DNA of 64,000 bases from Silene latifolia (taxonomy: Eukaryota; Streptophyta; Magnoliopsida; Caryophyllales; Caryophyllaceae), in contig NC_133532.1 in assembly GCF_048544455.1 (NCBI RefSeq), forward strand, positions 14,448,948-14,512,947, written 5' to 3'. Positions 1-11,290 of this stretch are shown one piece after another (positions within the stretch are counted from its first letter, which is position 1; every line of letters begins with the position of its first letter). Position numbers and translations under genes: made by a program. The notes below the pieces were generated by a model that had not been told where the DNA came from, did not search any database, and was given only the letters and a program-made list of their open reading frames with translations.

Positions 1-1241
1 TCCTTATTCTATTCATCCTGGTGGTGACAAGATGTATAAAGACTTGAAATTACAGTTTTGGTGGCCTAGGATGAAGATTGATGTCCTAGAATATGTTAGC
101 AAGTGTCTTACCTGTCAGAAAGTGAAGATTGAGCATCAGAAACCCGGAGGTTTGCTACAACCTTTGGATGTTCCTCTTTGGAAGTGGGAGTCCATTTCCA
201 TGGACTTTGTGATGGCTTTACCTAAGACTGCGAGTGGAAAAGATGCTGTTTGGGTGGTTGTAGATCGATTGACCAAGTGTGCTAGATTTATACCTATCAA
301 GGAGACATGGAACTTAGTTGTCCTAGCTGAGGCCTATGTGAGGGAGATAGTACGCTACCATGGAGTGCCTAAGGATATAGTTTCAGATCGTGACCCTAGA
401 TTTTGTTCCCGTTTCTGGACTGCTTTGCAAGAAGCCATGGGTAGTAAGCTACTGATGAGTACCACTTTTCATGCCGCTACAGATGGGCAAACTGAGAGGA
501 CTATCCAGACTTTAGAGGACCTCCTCCGTGCTTGTGCTTTAGACTTCCACACTTCTTGGGATAAATGTTTACCTCTTGTCGAATTCTCCTACAACAATAG
601 CTATCATTCCTCTATCAAGATGTCACCTTATGAAGCTTTGTACGGTAGGAAGTGTTGTAGTCCTGTTTGTTGGGATCAAGTCCAAGATGCTCATGTGTTG
701 GGACCCGATTTGGTGACTGAGACCATCAATCAGGTTCAGATCATTCGAGAGCGTATGAAAACCGCTCAAGACCAACAGAAATCTTATGCCGATGTCCGTC
801 GTCGACCACTTGCCTTTGAGGTTGATGATCGAGTGTTACTTAAGGTATCACCTATGAAAGGGGTGCAACGGTTTGGTGTGAAAGGAAAGCTGAGTCCCAA
901 ATACATTGGACCTTTTCATGTGCTTGAGAAGATTGGTCCCGTTGCTTACCGTTTGGAGTTGCCCCTGAATTTGAGCAAGGTTCATGATGTCTTCCATGTA
1001 TCTCAGTTGAGGAAGTACATTAGTGATCCGAGCCATGTCATTCAAGAATAAATCCCAGATTTGGAGCCTAACTTGACTTTGGAAGAAAGGCCAATCCGAA
1101 TCCTCAAAAGAGCAAACAAGCAACTTAGAAACAAAGTTGTGCCCCTAGTTCGTATCCTTTGGCGTTGTGGAAATGTCGAAGAAGAAACTTGGGAGCCTGA
1201 ATCTTCTATGTTAGCTAAATATCCCGAACTTTTCTCGTGAG
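1..1241 (+). mobile_element. Ty3/gypsy chromovirus (Tekay/Del-type) fossil, 3' end of pol
   Basis: The reading sense entering from the left edge encodes the end of an LTR-retrotransposon polyprotein. It shows a zinc-binding integrase N-terminus (CLTCQKVK), then the integrase core with SMDFVMALP, VVDRLTKCARFIP, SDRDPRF and TDGQTERT, then the C-terminal segment (SPKYIGPFHVLEKIGPVAYRLELP) and a chromodomain-like tail ending near 1240. This wording is typical of Tekay/Del chromoviruses. The element is incomplete: its 5' part lies outside the window, and no PPT or LTR is recognisable between 1242 and 1394, where it abuts a different element. It carries at least one break in the visible part and is read as a fossil. 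Confidence 0.9.
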
Positions 1242-1474
1242 GTAATTCTCTTTCCTTTATCTAATTCTTGTGAGTTTTAGCTATCCTTTCGAGTGTTCCT
1301 CTCCTTCTCTTAAATACTCTCCGCGTTGGTAGTCCTTGCTTAGTTGTTTAAAAGTCGTAGTTAGAGACATAGGCTACTATTCCATTCATAATAAAAATAA
1401 ATAGGCTAGGATTCTAAAAACCCCACATTCTTATTACAATAATAATTATAATAAATAATAATAAGAGACATAGG

Positions 1475-2981
1475 CTACTCTTCCATTTTCCCTTTCCCTT
1501 TGCCTTTGTCATTTTTATCATACTTCTTGTCGAGACCTCGAGCCGGACGCTCCTGCGCCACTTCTGACCTAATCACCAATGGTCTCTCTCGTGGTCTCGC
1601 TTTGCCATTCTTGCCAACCACCATCTCGACGGCAGGAGAAGTCTTCGGTTTCTTCGAAGGATGAACAACTCGAAACCCGGCTTCTTCCTCTCCCTCGGTC
1701 AGGTGCTTCTCCTTCTCCTTTTCCACCTCGCGAACCTTGTAGTCAACTGGTTCACGCTTCCTCAGTCTCTCGCGCTCCTCCGGAGTAGCAGCCTTCCTCT
1801 ACCGCATATAGGAATCTGACACCTATAGAGCACTGACAGAAGAATTCAAGAACCAAATGTTCCTCTGAGCCCATTTGATGGCCCACTCTCTTCGACTCTC
1901 CGTAGTAAGCGCCACGGCAGTCTGCGGGATAGTGTCAAGCTTCAGGATCATCTGCTTCAATCCAACTTGCCTCATCAACCTCTCCGGGAAGATGCATATC
2001 ATAAAATCCAAGCGGGGAATGCGAACAGCTCGGATAGGATCCAGGGAAGATACTCCAGTAACATATTTTAGGTGCCACCATGGTACGATCCATCTAATTA
2101 AGGGGCCATCTTCACTTTTCAACTTGTTTTCCCAGTCACTCGAGTGAAGTCCACCATGTAAAACCTGGTCCTCATTGCAATTGAAGGAGCATGGTAAGAA
2201 GGAATATTAACTGGGGGCTCGATCAATCGAAGACGCTCCATAAACCAGACCTACCAAAAGCGGGTATTAGAAAAAAAAAAGAAAAAAAAAAAGAAAAAAA
2301 AACGAAAAAAAAGAAGAAGAGAGAAACGAAAAAAAAGTACTCTTTTACCTGCAAAATAATGGGACTTCCCAAATACGGTAGGTCGCGGTTGGCTTTCCTG
2401 TTATCCAAGCCCAACAGGATCTCTCCTAAACACAGGCAAGTTGGGCTCCTACGCAGCTCCATTTGCTCAATCAGGCTCAAAAGACGAGGGTCGCCCCTCA
2501 TGTCCTCATCAACATGCCCTTGAAGTACATGTACATGCAGTAGGCAAGACCCGAATGCCCTTCGCCTTGCAACATAAGAAACAGTAGGATCAGCCTTATT
2601 GATGAAGCGATCGATGAAATCCAACATTCGCACTCCTTTAGAGGTCACAAGACGGTCAACATCAACTCTGGCCAATCCAAGCAAGTCTCTAAACTTATTC
2701 TTATACCCTTGAGAAGTGGAGGGAATAACAGGCAAATGTTCCGGATCCCAACCACCAATCGCAGCAATCTCCTCAGGAAATGGGCAAATGTCTCCTCCAG
2801 GAAAGGCAAATACGTGATGATTAGGGTCCCAATAGTCAAGACAAGCATCGAGAAACGGTTTGACTATCTTGATCAATTTCAGGCTCAAAAGCGCTCCAAA
2901 ATTAGAAGCACCCTTGTCATGCTTCTCCACACTAGAGAACTCATTTGTCCACTCTTTTAGACGAATTTCAAGAGTATTCAT
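1475..2981 (-). pseudogene. Antisense DUF7745-like gene relic in the Tat fossil (left copy)
   Basis: Two blocks read on the - strand. The first starts MNTLEIRLKEWTNEFSS at 2981, includes FPEEIAAIGGWDPEHLP and MELRRSPTCLCLGEILLG, and ends near 2360. The second covers about 1475-2270 and includes IRWIVPWWHLKYVTGVSS, ESRREWAIKWAQRN and a basic, Lys/Glu-rich tail. A purine-rich, intron-like gap separates them. The first block resembles plant DUF7745 proteins, which are abundant in retroelement-rich plant genomes; this is my recognition, not a search. The right copy (46793-48288) has the same plan. It is part of a fossil element and is broken. It has its own TATA box at 3067-3074 and a GC-rich module upstream. 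Confidence 0.6.
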
Positions 2982-3066
2982 GATGTAGGTTTATTTTGGG
3001 AGTTTTTCTGTAATAAGACGAAGAAAGACGGAAGAATTATGTGAATAAAACCTCCTTCGACTTCTC

Positions 3067-3074
3067 TATTTATA
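3067..3074 (-). promoter_or_regulatory. TATA box of the antisense DUF7745-like gene (left copy)
   Basis: TATAAATA read on the - strand lies about 86 bases before the ATG at 2981. The same octamer stands 75 bases before the matching ATG in the right copy (46711-46718). Conservation of both spacing and sequence supports a real promoter for the antisense gene. Confidence 0.6.
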
Positions 3075-3120
3075 CTAAAAGTTGTTTCCTAAAATCCGTC
3101 AGAACGGACGCACTGAGCAA

Positions 3121-3210
3121 CAGGCGCAGCAAGTGCTGCGCCTCTTCGAAGGGACGCAGCTCTTGCTGCGCCTCTTCGAAGGGACGCAGCTCTTGCTGCG
3201 CCTCTTCCTC
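3121..3210. repeat. Three 30 bp GC-rich palindromic modules
   Basis: Three tandem units with a 30 bp period fit GACGCAGCANNTGCTGCGCC followed by TCTTCGAAG. Each unit is a near inverted repeat (GCAGC..GCTGC). The array sits directly upstream of the TATA box of the antisense DUF7745-like gene. The same module recurs at 7041, 8518, 9152 and 9777, and at matching sites in the right copy. Confidence 0.85.
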
Positions 3211-3964
3211 AGCTCTTTTTCTGCGATTTTCCGCGTTGGATCTTTCCTAAATTCCTCAACGAATAATTTCCTATTCATACGGGTTATTATTTTGGTAAAT
3301 GCGTCAGGTTACCATATTTCGTGTTTCCTAATTTCCCGGGCACGCATCTCGAGACGATATCGACATTTTCGTCATTTTAGCACACTTATACATTTCTTTT
3401 TAATTTTCTTTTTTCGGGAATCATTTCACCAATTTAATTTCATTTATTCTTTTTTTACATTTTTGATATTTAATTATATCATTTTTTCGAACTTTACATT
3501 TTTCTTTTGCTTTTTTCCTTTTGGGGAGAATCATTTCACTCTCCATTTCAAACTTATATGTTTTTCTTTATTTCTTTTTTTAGGGGGTAACCCTCCCTAC
3601 CGTCCGGTCATTTCCGACCAAATTTTTGCATTTTTGCCATTTCCGACCAAATTTTTGCATTTTCATTTCTGGTCATACTTTTTTTGCATATTCGAGTCAT
3701 TGTTTTGCGCTAATTTAGGCCATATGTACAAATATATGTTCTGTGTGACTTCTGTGTAAATTTCGGCACCATGACAGCGTAAACCGTCATCTACCAAACC
3801 TGTTCAAACATCTAACCTGCAGGTACAAACAAAACAACCCAGCAGCAAAGGCACTCATGTCATCATATATACAACAAAAAAAGGGATATGTACACCAAAC
3901 TGGAATCCAAATGTCCAAAAATGTATAAATGTACAAAAATACAGCCAAAAAGAAGAAGCAACGC
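3211..3964. other. Non-coding spacer between the two antisense genes (left copy)
   Basis: This AT-rich, T-run-rich sequence contains no convincing gene. A 25-30 bp direct repeat around ATTTCCGACCAAATTTTTGC occurs at about 3610-3665. The equivalent spacer in the right copy is 45897-46600. Confidence 0.5.
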
Positions 3965-6902
3965 GGAAGCTACTGCTCGTCGCCGTCTAGCTTAGAAACT
4001 CCCGCCTCGAGAGCAACAACCTCGGTGTCTCGAACCTCGAGCTCCCTCAGCAAGCGAGCCGTCTCCTCTCGGGACCGGGCAAGCTCTCGCAACAAAGCTG
4101 ACTCATGTCAATCATGTCAAACATAAAGGAAAATTAGAAAACTCAAAAATAAAGTAAACGGAAGGTTCATACCTAACGTCCTCGGCCACCAGCGAGTGCC
4201 TCGACGGCGGTAGCCCGCAGCCGGTTGGCAACCCTTCACAAAGCCACAAACCGGGATGGCGCGACCTGCGTTTCAAAAGGAAAAATGTTTAGCAATTGAG
4301 CAAATGTGAGCAAATGTGTTCTTACACGAAAACTATACAGGCTAGAAGACTCACCCTCCGAATCGATCGCAATCGTCCCAAGCCAAAGCATCTCTCACCG
4401 CCACGTCAAAGTCACGTAGCTCGGAGATCATTGTCATCCCCGTCGTGTCGGTGTACTCAAGGGTCTCGGGGTACTCTGGGGGCTCGATGCCCGCCGCCTC
4501 GACCTCCTGCGAGATCAGATGATTTCCGTTAACCGATGATCCTTCATCATATACTCAAACAATCAAAATAAAATAGGGCAAAGCACTTACCACAAACGGT
4601 TAAGTCAGTCTCCCTCTCAGCCTCAGAAGGCTTTCTAAACATCGTCCGAGGAGGATCGATGGGAACCGTCAAGATATCCCGAGAGCACTGCCGAGCCAAG
4701 CGCTCGCCCAAGTACCACACAGGACCCATCGACGTCCTCAACAGCAGTCGGCTCGAACTCCTAGGTCGAAGGACCTCAGCCACGAAAGGAGGAGCGCCAG
4801 CGTACTCCTCCCAAGGCCTAGACACCCACTAGAAAAGCAAACGAAGGGTCATTCTTATGATCAGTTCTAAAAGAAAGAGAAAGTAAGACAGACAAATATA
4901 AAGCAAAATACTCACGCCGTCCAACTGAAGAGCGTTCACCTCCCGCTGACAGACGTCGTGGAAGGAACGCCGACTCCTCGTGCGACACATCACCCAATCC
5001 CTCACAACGGGATATGCCTTCTCCACCGGCTCCGTCCTCTTGGGCGCGAGGCCCAGAAAGTAGGAGTACACCCACGCCTGTAAACCAAGATAATCAGCAA
5101 CGATCTGTCATATTTGAAAAGAAAAAGAGACGATCTTTCATGAGAAGAAATGAAGGTTCATACCTCCAACAGCAGTCCAGGGCCAGTAGCAGGAGAAGTC
5201 CCCTTCTCCATCAACTCCGGACGAACCATGGCCCTCATGAAGCGGATGAGGACCGCAAAACCAAGAAGATGACCCGGCCCCAACAGCCTAGGCAGCTCAG
5301 GTCGAAAGGAAGGGAAGGAGCTTCGTCGAAAGCCTCTCGCCCTTGTCTCCGAGGTAAATCGAAGACAGAAACCACCAGAGCCACAAGCGGACTCTCTGCT
5401 CTGCAGTGCAGGGAGGAGGAGCCGTCTCCCCCCCCCCCTCGATCACCACCAACGCCGGGGTTTTCCCCGCAAAGTAGTCCCGCACGTAAGAACTAGGCAC
5501 CAAGCCAGGTACCGCAGCCGCCTTCGACGCCAAGTTCCAGGCGATCAACCTCCTGGCCTCCGCCGAGTCAACCCTCATGGCCGTCTCTGGACACTCCACC
5601 ACCTCAGTCCCACACGGCAGACCAGAAATCATGCCGTAGTCCTCCAACGTGACCCCCACCTCACCAAAAGGCATGTGAAACGTGGAGGTCGTGTCCCAAA
5701 ACCGGTCCAAGAACGCTCGAACGAGACTAAGGTTAGCCCGAAGCTTCCTCCTCGCAATGTCCCTTCAGGCCTGCACCAAGGCGTCGAACGCTCCCCGCTC
5801 GATCATGGCCCACTCCTCAGCCGACAGCCTCTTGTAGCACCCCATCGCTGTCGTGTAGCCCGAGAACGACCTGATGTTCCCGGCCGCCTATGTTGATTTG
5901 AAACAAAAGATATCTTTAGCTCAAATGAAGGAGAAAAGGAATGACAAACAGAAATGAAAAGAAGATGAATGAAGAGTTATGAATCCTATTTACCAAGCTC
6001 TTCACCGTCCTGTAGGATAGGTGACCCTCCGCAGCCCAGAGCAAGTGCCTACTGTCCTAGGTCTCAGCCCACGCAGGTGCTCCCCTCAGCTGGTGACCAC
6101 CTCGTCCAACGTTGGCCCGTCTCGGGGCCTCCTCCTCCTCAACAGCCTCCTCCTCCTGGACCTCGTCCTCAGCAGCCATCACCGCAACGGTGAAAGCCTC
6201 CCCCAACGCCTCCTCTAGCACCTGAGAAGGGTCAACAACAGTGTCTATGTCCATGGGAGCCCTCCCAAACATAGAAGCCTCATCACCTGCAAAATTAAGG
6301 CAAATTTAGGCCGCGTCAAGTGACGACAAGCCTTGATTAGGGGATTTTCGAGTTTTCGGAGCTCCGAAATCGCTCTTTTCTTGCCATCTTTGGCAATTCT
6401 CCCACAAACCCATCTGCTCATGTGATAATTTGGGTCGAGTCAAGCCTAAGTTGAAGCCTAGTCATGGGTTCGAGTCGGAATTTCAGCAGCATTTCGTTAT
6501 AACGACGATTATGCCCTAAAAAGTGTCCTGAAAAAGCCGTCACAAACCAAAATTCCGATATAGTAGGAAGTTTACCCATCACACAAGGATTCCAAATATC
6601 AAGTTTCGTCACAAATGGGGAATCCTAAGGCCATTTTCGAAGCGATTTACGGTTTAGTTGTGAAACCGTCTCAATTTTACTCAAATGCTCAAAACTCAAA
6701 GAAAATTCGAAAAAAATACATGGTTATGATCCTTATATTACCAATTGGCCGTTTACAAAGTCAATTTTTCAAGGCAAGGTCATTTGGGGGAAAAGCCTCA
6801 AATTTTCGACTAATAAGGGTCAAAAACCCTAATTTTGTCGATCCCATTTGAGCAAATACGGAAGATAAATGCAAGATTGATACACATACCTCGATTAGTC
6901 AT
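3965..6902 (-). pseudogene. Antisense plant-mobile-domain gene relic in the Tat fossil (left copy)
   Basis: Read on the - strand from ATG at 6902 (MTNRG), coding blocks separated by intron-like gaps with GT/AG ends encode an acidic N-terminal part, then a plant mobile domain (FWDTTSTFHMPFGEVGVT, DYGMISGLPCGTEVVE, SYVRDYFAGKTP). They continue into blocks containing RPWEEYAGAPPFVAEVL and a short C-terminal coiled-coil-like block. Plant mobile domains (PMD, the MAIN-like family) are known in host proteins and as antisense genes of some Tat retroelements. The right copy (42910-45896) matches block by block. It is part of a fossil and carries several breaks; whether it was ever transcribed cannot be told from sequence. 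Confidence 0.65.
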
Positions 6903-7040
6903 GACAAATGCAAGGTTTTGGATCAAATTTCGACGGAAATGGTTGGAATTTGAAAGAGTAATTGAAATTTATGTTTCGAATAAATGAAATGAAACCCTTG
7001 TTTCATCGGTTTTTTACGCAGGAAAGACACGCCCAGGAAT

Positions 7041-7095
7041 AGACGCAGCAGGTGCTGCGCCTCTTCCAAGGGACGCACCTCTTGCTGCGCCTCTT
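7041..7095. repeat. Two 30 bp GC-rich palindromic modules
   Basis: Two units of the GACGCAGC...GCTGCGCCTCTTCC module lie about 140 bases upstream of the ATG of the antisense PMD gene (6902, - strand). The right copy has two units at 42715-42772, in the same place relative to its ATG at 42910. Confidence 0.8.
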
Positions 7096-7329
7096 CCTCA
7101 GCTTTCCTTCATACGAGTTTTCAAAAATTCCTTATGAGTTCGTTATTTTTGTGGGCCCATCCTTGGTGCACCTCTTCCTTGATGCTACATCACATATTTG
7201 GTCCGTTTGACGTATGTTCTTCACCCGGATCCACACCCTCCAAGCCAACAACAAATTATCGCCTTATTTTCTTACACAAGACCTAGCTTGTCACAATGAG
7301 CATTCCTTCTTTGACAGGTGTTTCGACAC

Positions 7330-7465
7330 GCCTTTATTAAGTTCCCCCAGCGAGAGTACACGGATAGACTTTCCCTCTCGAGACATGGAGATCAGTTCCC
7401 GATTAAGTTCCCCAGCGAGAATTCACGACCGACAGTCACTTCCTCTCGAGAAATGGAAATCAACA
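7330..7465. repeat. Degenerate tandem repeat of about 60 bp upstream of the PPT
   Basis: Two diverged units share AAGTTCCCCAGCGAGA, a CTCTCGAGA core and ATGGA-type ends. The right copy has the matching tandem pair at about 42350-42480. It lies in the untranslated region between the antisense genes and the LTR. The rest of 7096-8075 shows no gene. Confidence 0.6.
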
Positions 7466-8075
7466 TCGACCCCAAATTCTTCCGAAGTTTGTTTGAAGCT
7501 GAACACAAACAGATTTCTCCCAGCAGTTCCAGACTGTGTCCTGCTGTCTTTCCTCAAAATCATCGTTTTATTCCCCAGGCGAACCTTCATATCTCTTAGG
7601 TAACCCTTTTCAGGATAAACCCTTCAGATCTTTCAGAAACTTACCTTAATCCTTCAGACAACCCTTTAGATAACCTTTGGGATAATCCCTCCTTCAGCCT
7701 TTCCTTTAGTGAGAGACAGCCTTCAGAGTTAGCCTTCGGAAGTGTTAAGAAGTTTCTTCAGAATCCCTGTGACCCCTAATGCCTTCAGACACTAAGTAAT
7801 CTTCAGACCAAAGAGTTTTGCCGAAGCGTCTTCAGTCCCGTTTCACCCGGGGGTATCTCAGGTATGGTCTCTTCTTATGGCTGGTGAGCTTCCTTACGTA
7901 GTCTAATGGACTTTAAACGACCATCCCCGATAGTCGACAGACTCTAAAATGTTCCCGACGATAGGTCCTTGGTTCAGACCCCTTGAGCCGCCTTGCGTCG
8001 CCATAGTCGTCAGGTTGTAATCTTCGATTGACCTGATGGCTATACTTTGACTTTCGCCTTGTCCAAGCCTCAGTC

Positions 8076-8085
8076 AAAGTGGGGG
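8076..8085 (+). other. Polypurine tract of the Tat fossil (left copy)
   Basis: AAAGTGGGGG lies immediately upstream of the LTR start TGTAGATACC. Both the tract and the LTR start are typical of Tat elements. The reverse complement is found at 41990-42002 in the right copy. Confidence 0.75.
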
Positions 8086-8517
8086 CTCTGTAGATACCTC
8101 ATTTCTGTACCTCCCGCAAACCACCCGGTGATGATTGGGCCGCATGTTTGGTACGCGGAATGATTTGTGATAGTTCGTAAGTTTATCGTCAAGTGATCGC
8201 TCAAAAATTTATGTCTACCTCTTAATTGTCATCTACACGCCGATACGGTCGTTTTGACAGTAATTAGAATACATCTGGAGTCCGGGCCTAAAACCGTCTT
8301 CATTTTCGGACAACCATTAAAATGCCGAGTCGGAATGTTCTGGAATGTTCTGGAATGTTCTGGATATTTCTATTCCATATTTTATAAATCTTTTAGTCTT
8401 TGGTAAACAATTTCCCGTAATATTCACACGAAATATTAAGGAAAACCAAATTATTCCGTTATTCCATAAACTAAACACGGAAATCTTTCTTCCGCAGGAG
8501 GAAACCACTTGGGAATA

Positions 8518-8572
8518 GACGCAGCAGGTGCTGCGCCTCTTCCAAGAGACGCGGTGCCTGCTGCGCCTCTTC
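8518..8572. repeat. Two GC-rich palindromic modules upstream of the LTR TATA box
   Basis: Two 30 bp spaced units (GACGCAGCAGGTGCTGCGCC and a variant) end about 100 bases before TATAAATA at 8671. The right LTR has the corresponding, more eroded, block at 41535-41575 before its TATA box (41438-41445, - strand). Confidence 0.8.
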
Positions 8573-9151
8573 CCAAGTCCTTTTCTGCCTATTTTTCGTA
8601 TCTTTTCATATCTTTTCGAGATTCACTTCCAAAGTTTCTCCGAAAAACCCTACTTCCTTCATGTGATTAGTATAAATAGGAGCCTTCGCTCCTCATATTT
8701 CTCACGCGAGTGTCCGCCCTTCTCTTCTCCCTTTGAATTCTAGACCACGTTCTTACTTTTTGGCGTCTACGTGCTTAAACTTTACTTTTTGGCGTCTACG
8801 TGCTTGAACTTTCGACCACGTAAGCTCGGATCTTTCTGAGTACCAGCCTCGTTTTGCATGACCGACCAATTTGACCAACTCCACCATAATCAACTTTAAT
8901 CAATTTTATTCGTTTTCCTCTTATGAGGGCACTTTCGTTACATTCGAGTCGAGCATCACTAAACGTTAACTTAGTTCATCTCGTTTCGTCAAACATGTAA
9001 GTCTGAGGGTGTAAATCTCTCTTTTACTTATTGTTATTTATCTTTTCTAATCATATTGTAAGGTTTATGTCGAAAATACAATTAAAACCGATTTATAAAA
9101 CTATGCTTTAAATCCTTTTTTACGGATTATCAGAGGACAACCGTCGAGAAA

Positions 9152-9207
9152 GGACGCAGCAACTGCTGCGCCTCTTCGAAGGGACGCAGTACCTGCTGCG
9201 CCTCTTC
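9152..9207. repeat. Two GC-rich palindromic modules in the LTR
   Basis: Two further units with a 30 bp period lie downstream of the LTR TATA box. The right LTR has three units at 40911-41000, so copy number differs between the two elements. Confidence 0.8.
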
Positions 9208-10520
9208 GTGAGGCTGCCGCAGTTCCTGCTTCCTTTCTTCTTCCTTCGTCTTTTGTTAGTTCGTTCGTTTCTTTTGCTTTCTTTTGTTCCTTGTTTTAAT
9301 GTAACAATCCGAACATAATAATTTGACATGTATATTGTTCATCGTCATTAACATTAATTCATCTTTTAAATTCCCGACTTCATTCTCAAGTAATTAATAT
9401 TTGCGGGTTTTCGTCATTAAAGTCAAATCCGGGTTGTAGAAATTCGATTCATTCATATTGAGTTTCTGGAATTCGATCGTTGATATATTCTCACCTGTTT
9501 ATTATCATATTCATCATTAATCCGTCATTAATTCATCATATTTAACCTAATTAATTAGTTTAGTTTGTTAATTTGTAATTAATCCTTATAAATCATATAT
9601 AATTCATCCTAATTCCGTTTCATCCATGTTTATCGCTTTCATGACCATCAATCATATGTAAATAATCTGTTAATCACTTCCATCCGAGTAAATAATACTA
9701 ATCAATCATTAAAATCACCAACGAGCATTAACAATTCAAAATTCCGGCTCCACAGCCAGAACTAAGCCAAGGAACAGACGCAGTGACTGCTGCGCCTGTT
9801 CCTGGCTGACTTCTGTCTCTGAACTTCCATTTTGCCTCGACCTATTTTATTTAATTACGTAATTAATTAACTATTATTCGTATTATCGCCTTAATTTCTG
9901 TTCGTTAATTCATTCATTTTATTCTTTTCAAAATTATCCGTTTTAAAAGTATTTTCGACATAAATCAATTAAACCCGATGTAATTATTGTAATTTTCTTT
10001 ATTGTAATTTTCCTTTATTGTATTATTATTGTATCTCTTTATTATCACTTGTATGCTTTCACATGTAATCAATCTTAAATCCCGACTTTGACTCAAATGC
10101 ATGTTAAATTACTTGTTCACCGACTTAGTCTAATTCTCACATGTTAGGATTAATCTATTTGGATGTTGCATTGCATGCATATAACCGACAATATATCAAG
10201 TATAGATAATTTCTCTAATCATTAGTAGAGGTCGCTATCGAGGCGGGCGGGATTAGGTGTTTGATCAAAAGAGCTTCCTAATACGTACCCTCACCCCTTA
10301 CTCCAGGTCTCTGTGAACATCCGTGTTCATTGGCATCCACGAGAGTCATTCTAGACATAGAATGCTAAGGGTAACGAGTTTTGGTGTTCATGTCACTACT
10401 TTGTGTCTTGACATGGCACGAGGTATTCGAACGGTTTCCAGTTTTCCACAATAAATTGGTGGCGACTCCACAAATGCAAACGCTTGTCCTTTCCCAAGCG
10501 CCCCCGTGGGCCCATTGTCC

Positions 10521-11290
10521 ACAACGTGAATATCTTTAGTTACACATTATTAAAAATTATAAAAATTTGATATTCTTTTAGCATTTATGACGATAAATCA
10601 AACAAGATCTCACATGACTATATTTTGTCTTATAGATTAAGAATAATATCGAAGATTCCCTACGACCATGAATAGTGACAAGATTCTCAATATTAACATT
10701 GGTGTGGTATGGAGGGAGTTTATACAAATTAATTATACTATATAACTTTTAATCGATAGCGCTGTGTGATAGACCTGACCGAGCGACCTCAATGTAAATA
10801 TTATATAATTTTAGTTGAAGTATAATTTATAGAACGCCAGAATATGATGCTTTATTAAAATAAACATGTCCTACTTATGGTACTAATTAGTATAAAGATA
10901 TTAACTATTTGGAAACTATTAAAAAGTAAATAAATCAAGCTAAATTTCCAAAAAAATATAATATTGCTTAATTATTTTGATTTGATTTAATGCATATATG
11001 TAATATATTTATATAAATATATAAGTCTCTTAAAATTGCATGCCTAATTAGTAAAAGTAATTATGCAGTAACATTGAATAAATAACAGTAGTAATAACAA
11101 ATGTAATAAAAGTAACAATACTAACCAAAAAAGAAAGTATATAGAAGCAATTAGCTAACCAATTGATTTACGTAAAATATTAATAGCGGGAGCAGTGAAT
11201 TTCTCTCATAATTTATTTCATAGTAATTTTAAGAGTCATACCAAAATATATTAATAATAAATTTTTGAGATATGCAACTTTAGAATCTTA
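10521..11290. other. AT-rich intergenic sequence, no gene seen
   Basis: No open frame, repeat end or RNA gene is recognisable between the Tat fossil and the Helitron. Confidence 0.5.

Larger units (their letters stand above)
8089..10450 (+). mobile_element. LTR of the Tat fossil (left copy)
   Basis: The 2.36 kb repeat begins TGTAGATACCTC after the PPT and ends TTTTCCACA before a PBS-like stretch (10457-10472, TGGTGGCGACTCCAC). It contains a TATA box (TATAAATA, 8671-8678), a 10 bp tandem (TGGAATGTTC, about three units near 8335) and GC-rich modules at 8518-8572, 9152-9207 and 9777-9801. The right LTR (39387-41989) is its diverged inverted counterpart and carries an extra Stowaway at a site that is empty here. 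Confidence 0.8.
1395..10520 (+). mobile_element. Tat-lineage Ty3/gypsy fossil, 3' portion (left copy)
   Basis: This stretch is the inverted counterpart of 39313-48930. Read on the + strand it holds two antisense genes (about 1475-2981 and 3965-6902), a polypurine tract (8076-8085) and an LTR (8089-10450), followed by a short PBS-like stretch. Antisense extra genes downstream of pol are known in Tat elements such as Ogre and Retand. No gag or pol of this copy is present: similarity to the right copy stops near 1395, next to the chromovirus fossil. The copy is truncated and carries several breaks. By eye the two LTRs look roughly 85-90% alike, so this is an older insertion than the copia element at 49445. 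Confidence 0.8.

Noticed and set aside
2191-2523. Lys-rich 110-residue frame on the + strand
   Set aside because: It runs through the purine-rich intron-like gap of the antisense DUF7745-like gene and is a composition artefact.
3121-3210. CRISPR-like array of regularly spaced GC-rich repeats
   Set aside because: Units are contiguous 30 bp tandems without unique spacers, in a plant retroelement.
4296-6218. Several + strand frames rich in Pro, Ser and Arg
   Set aside because: They are the opposite-strand shadow of the antisense PMD gene.
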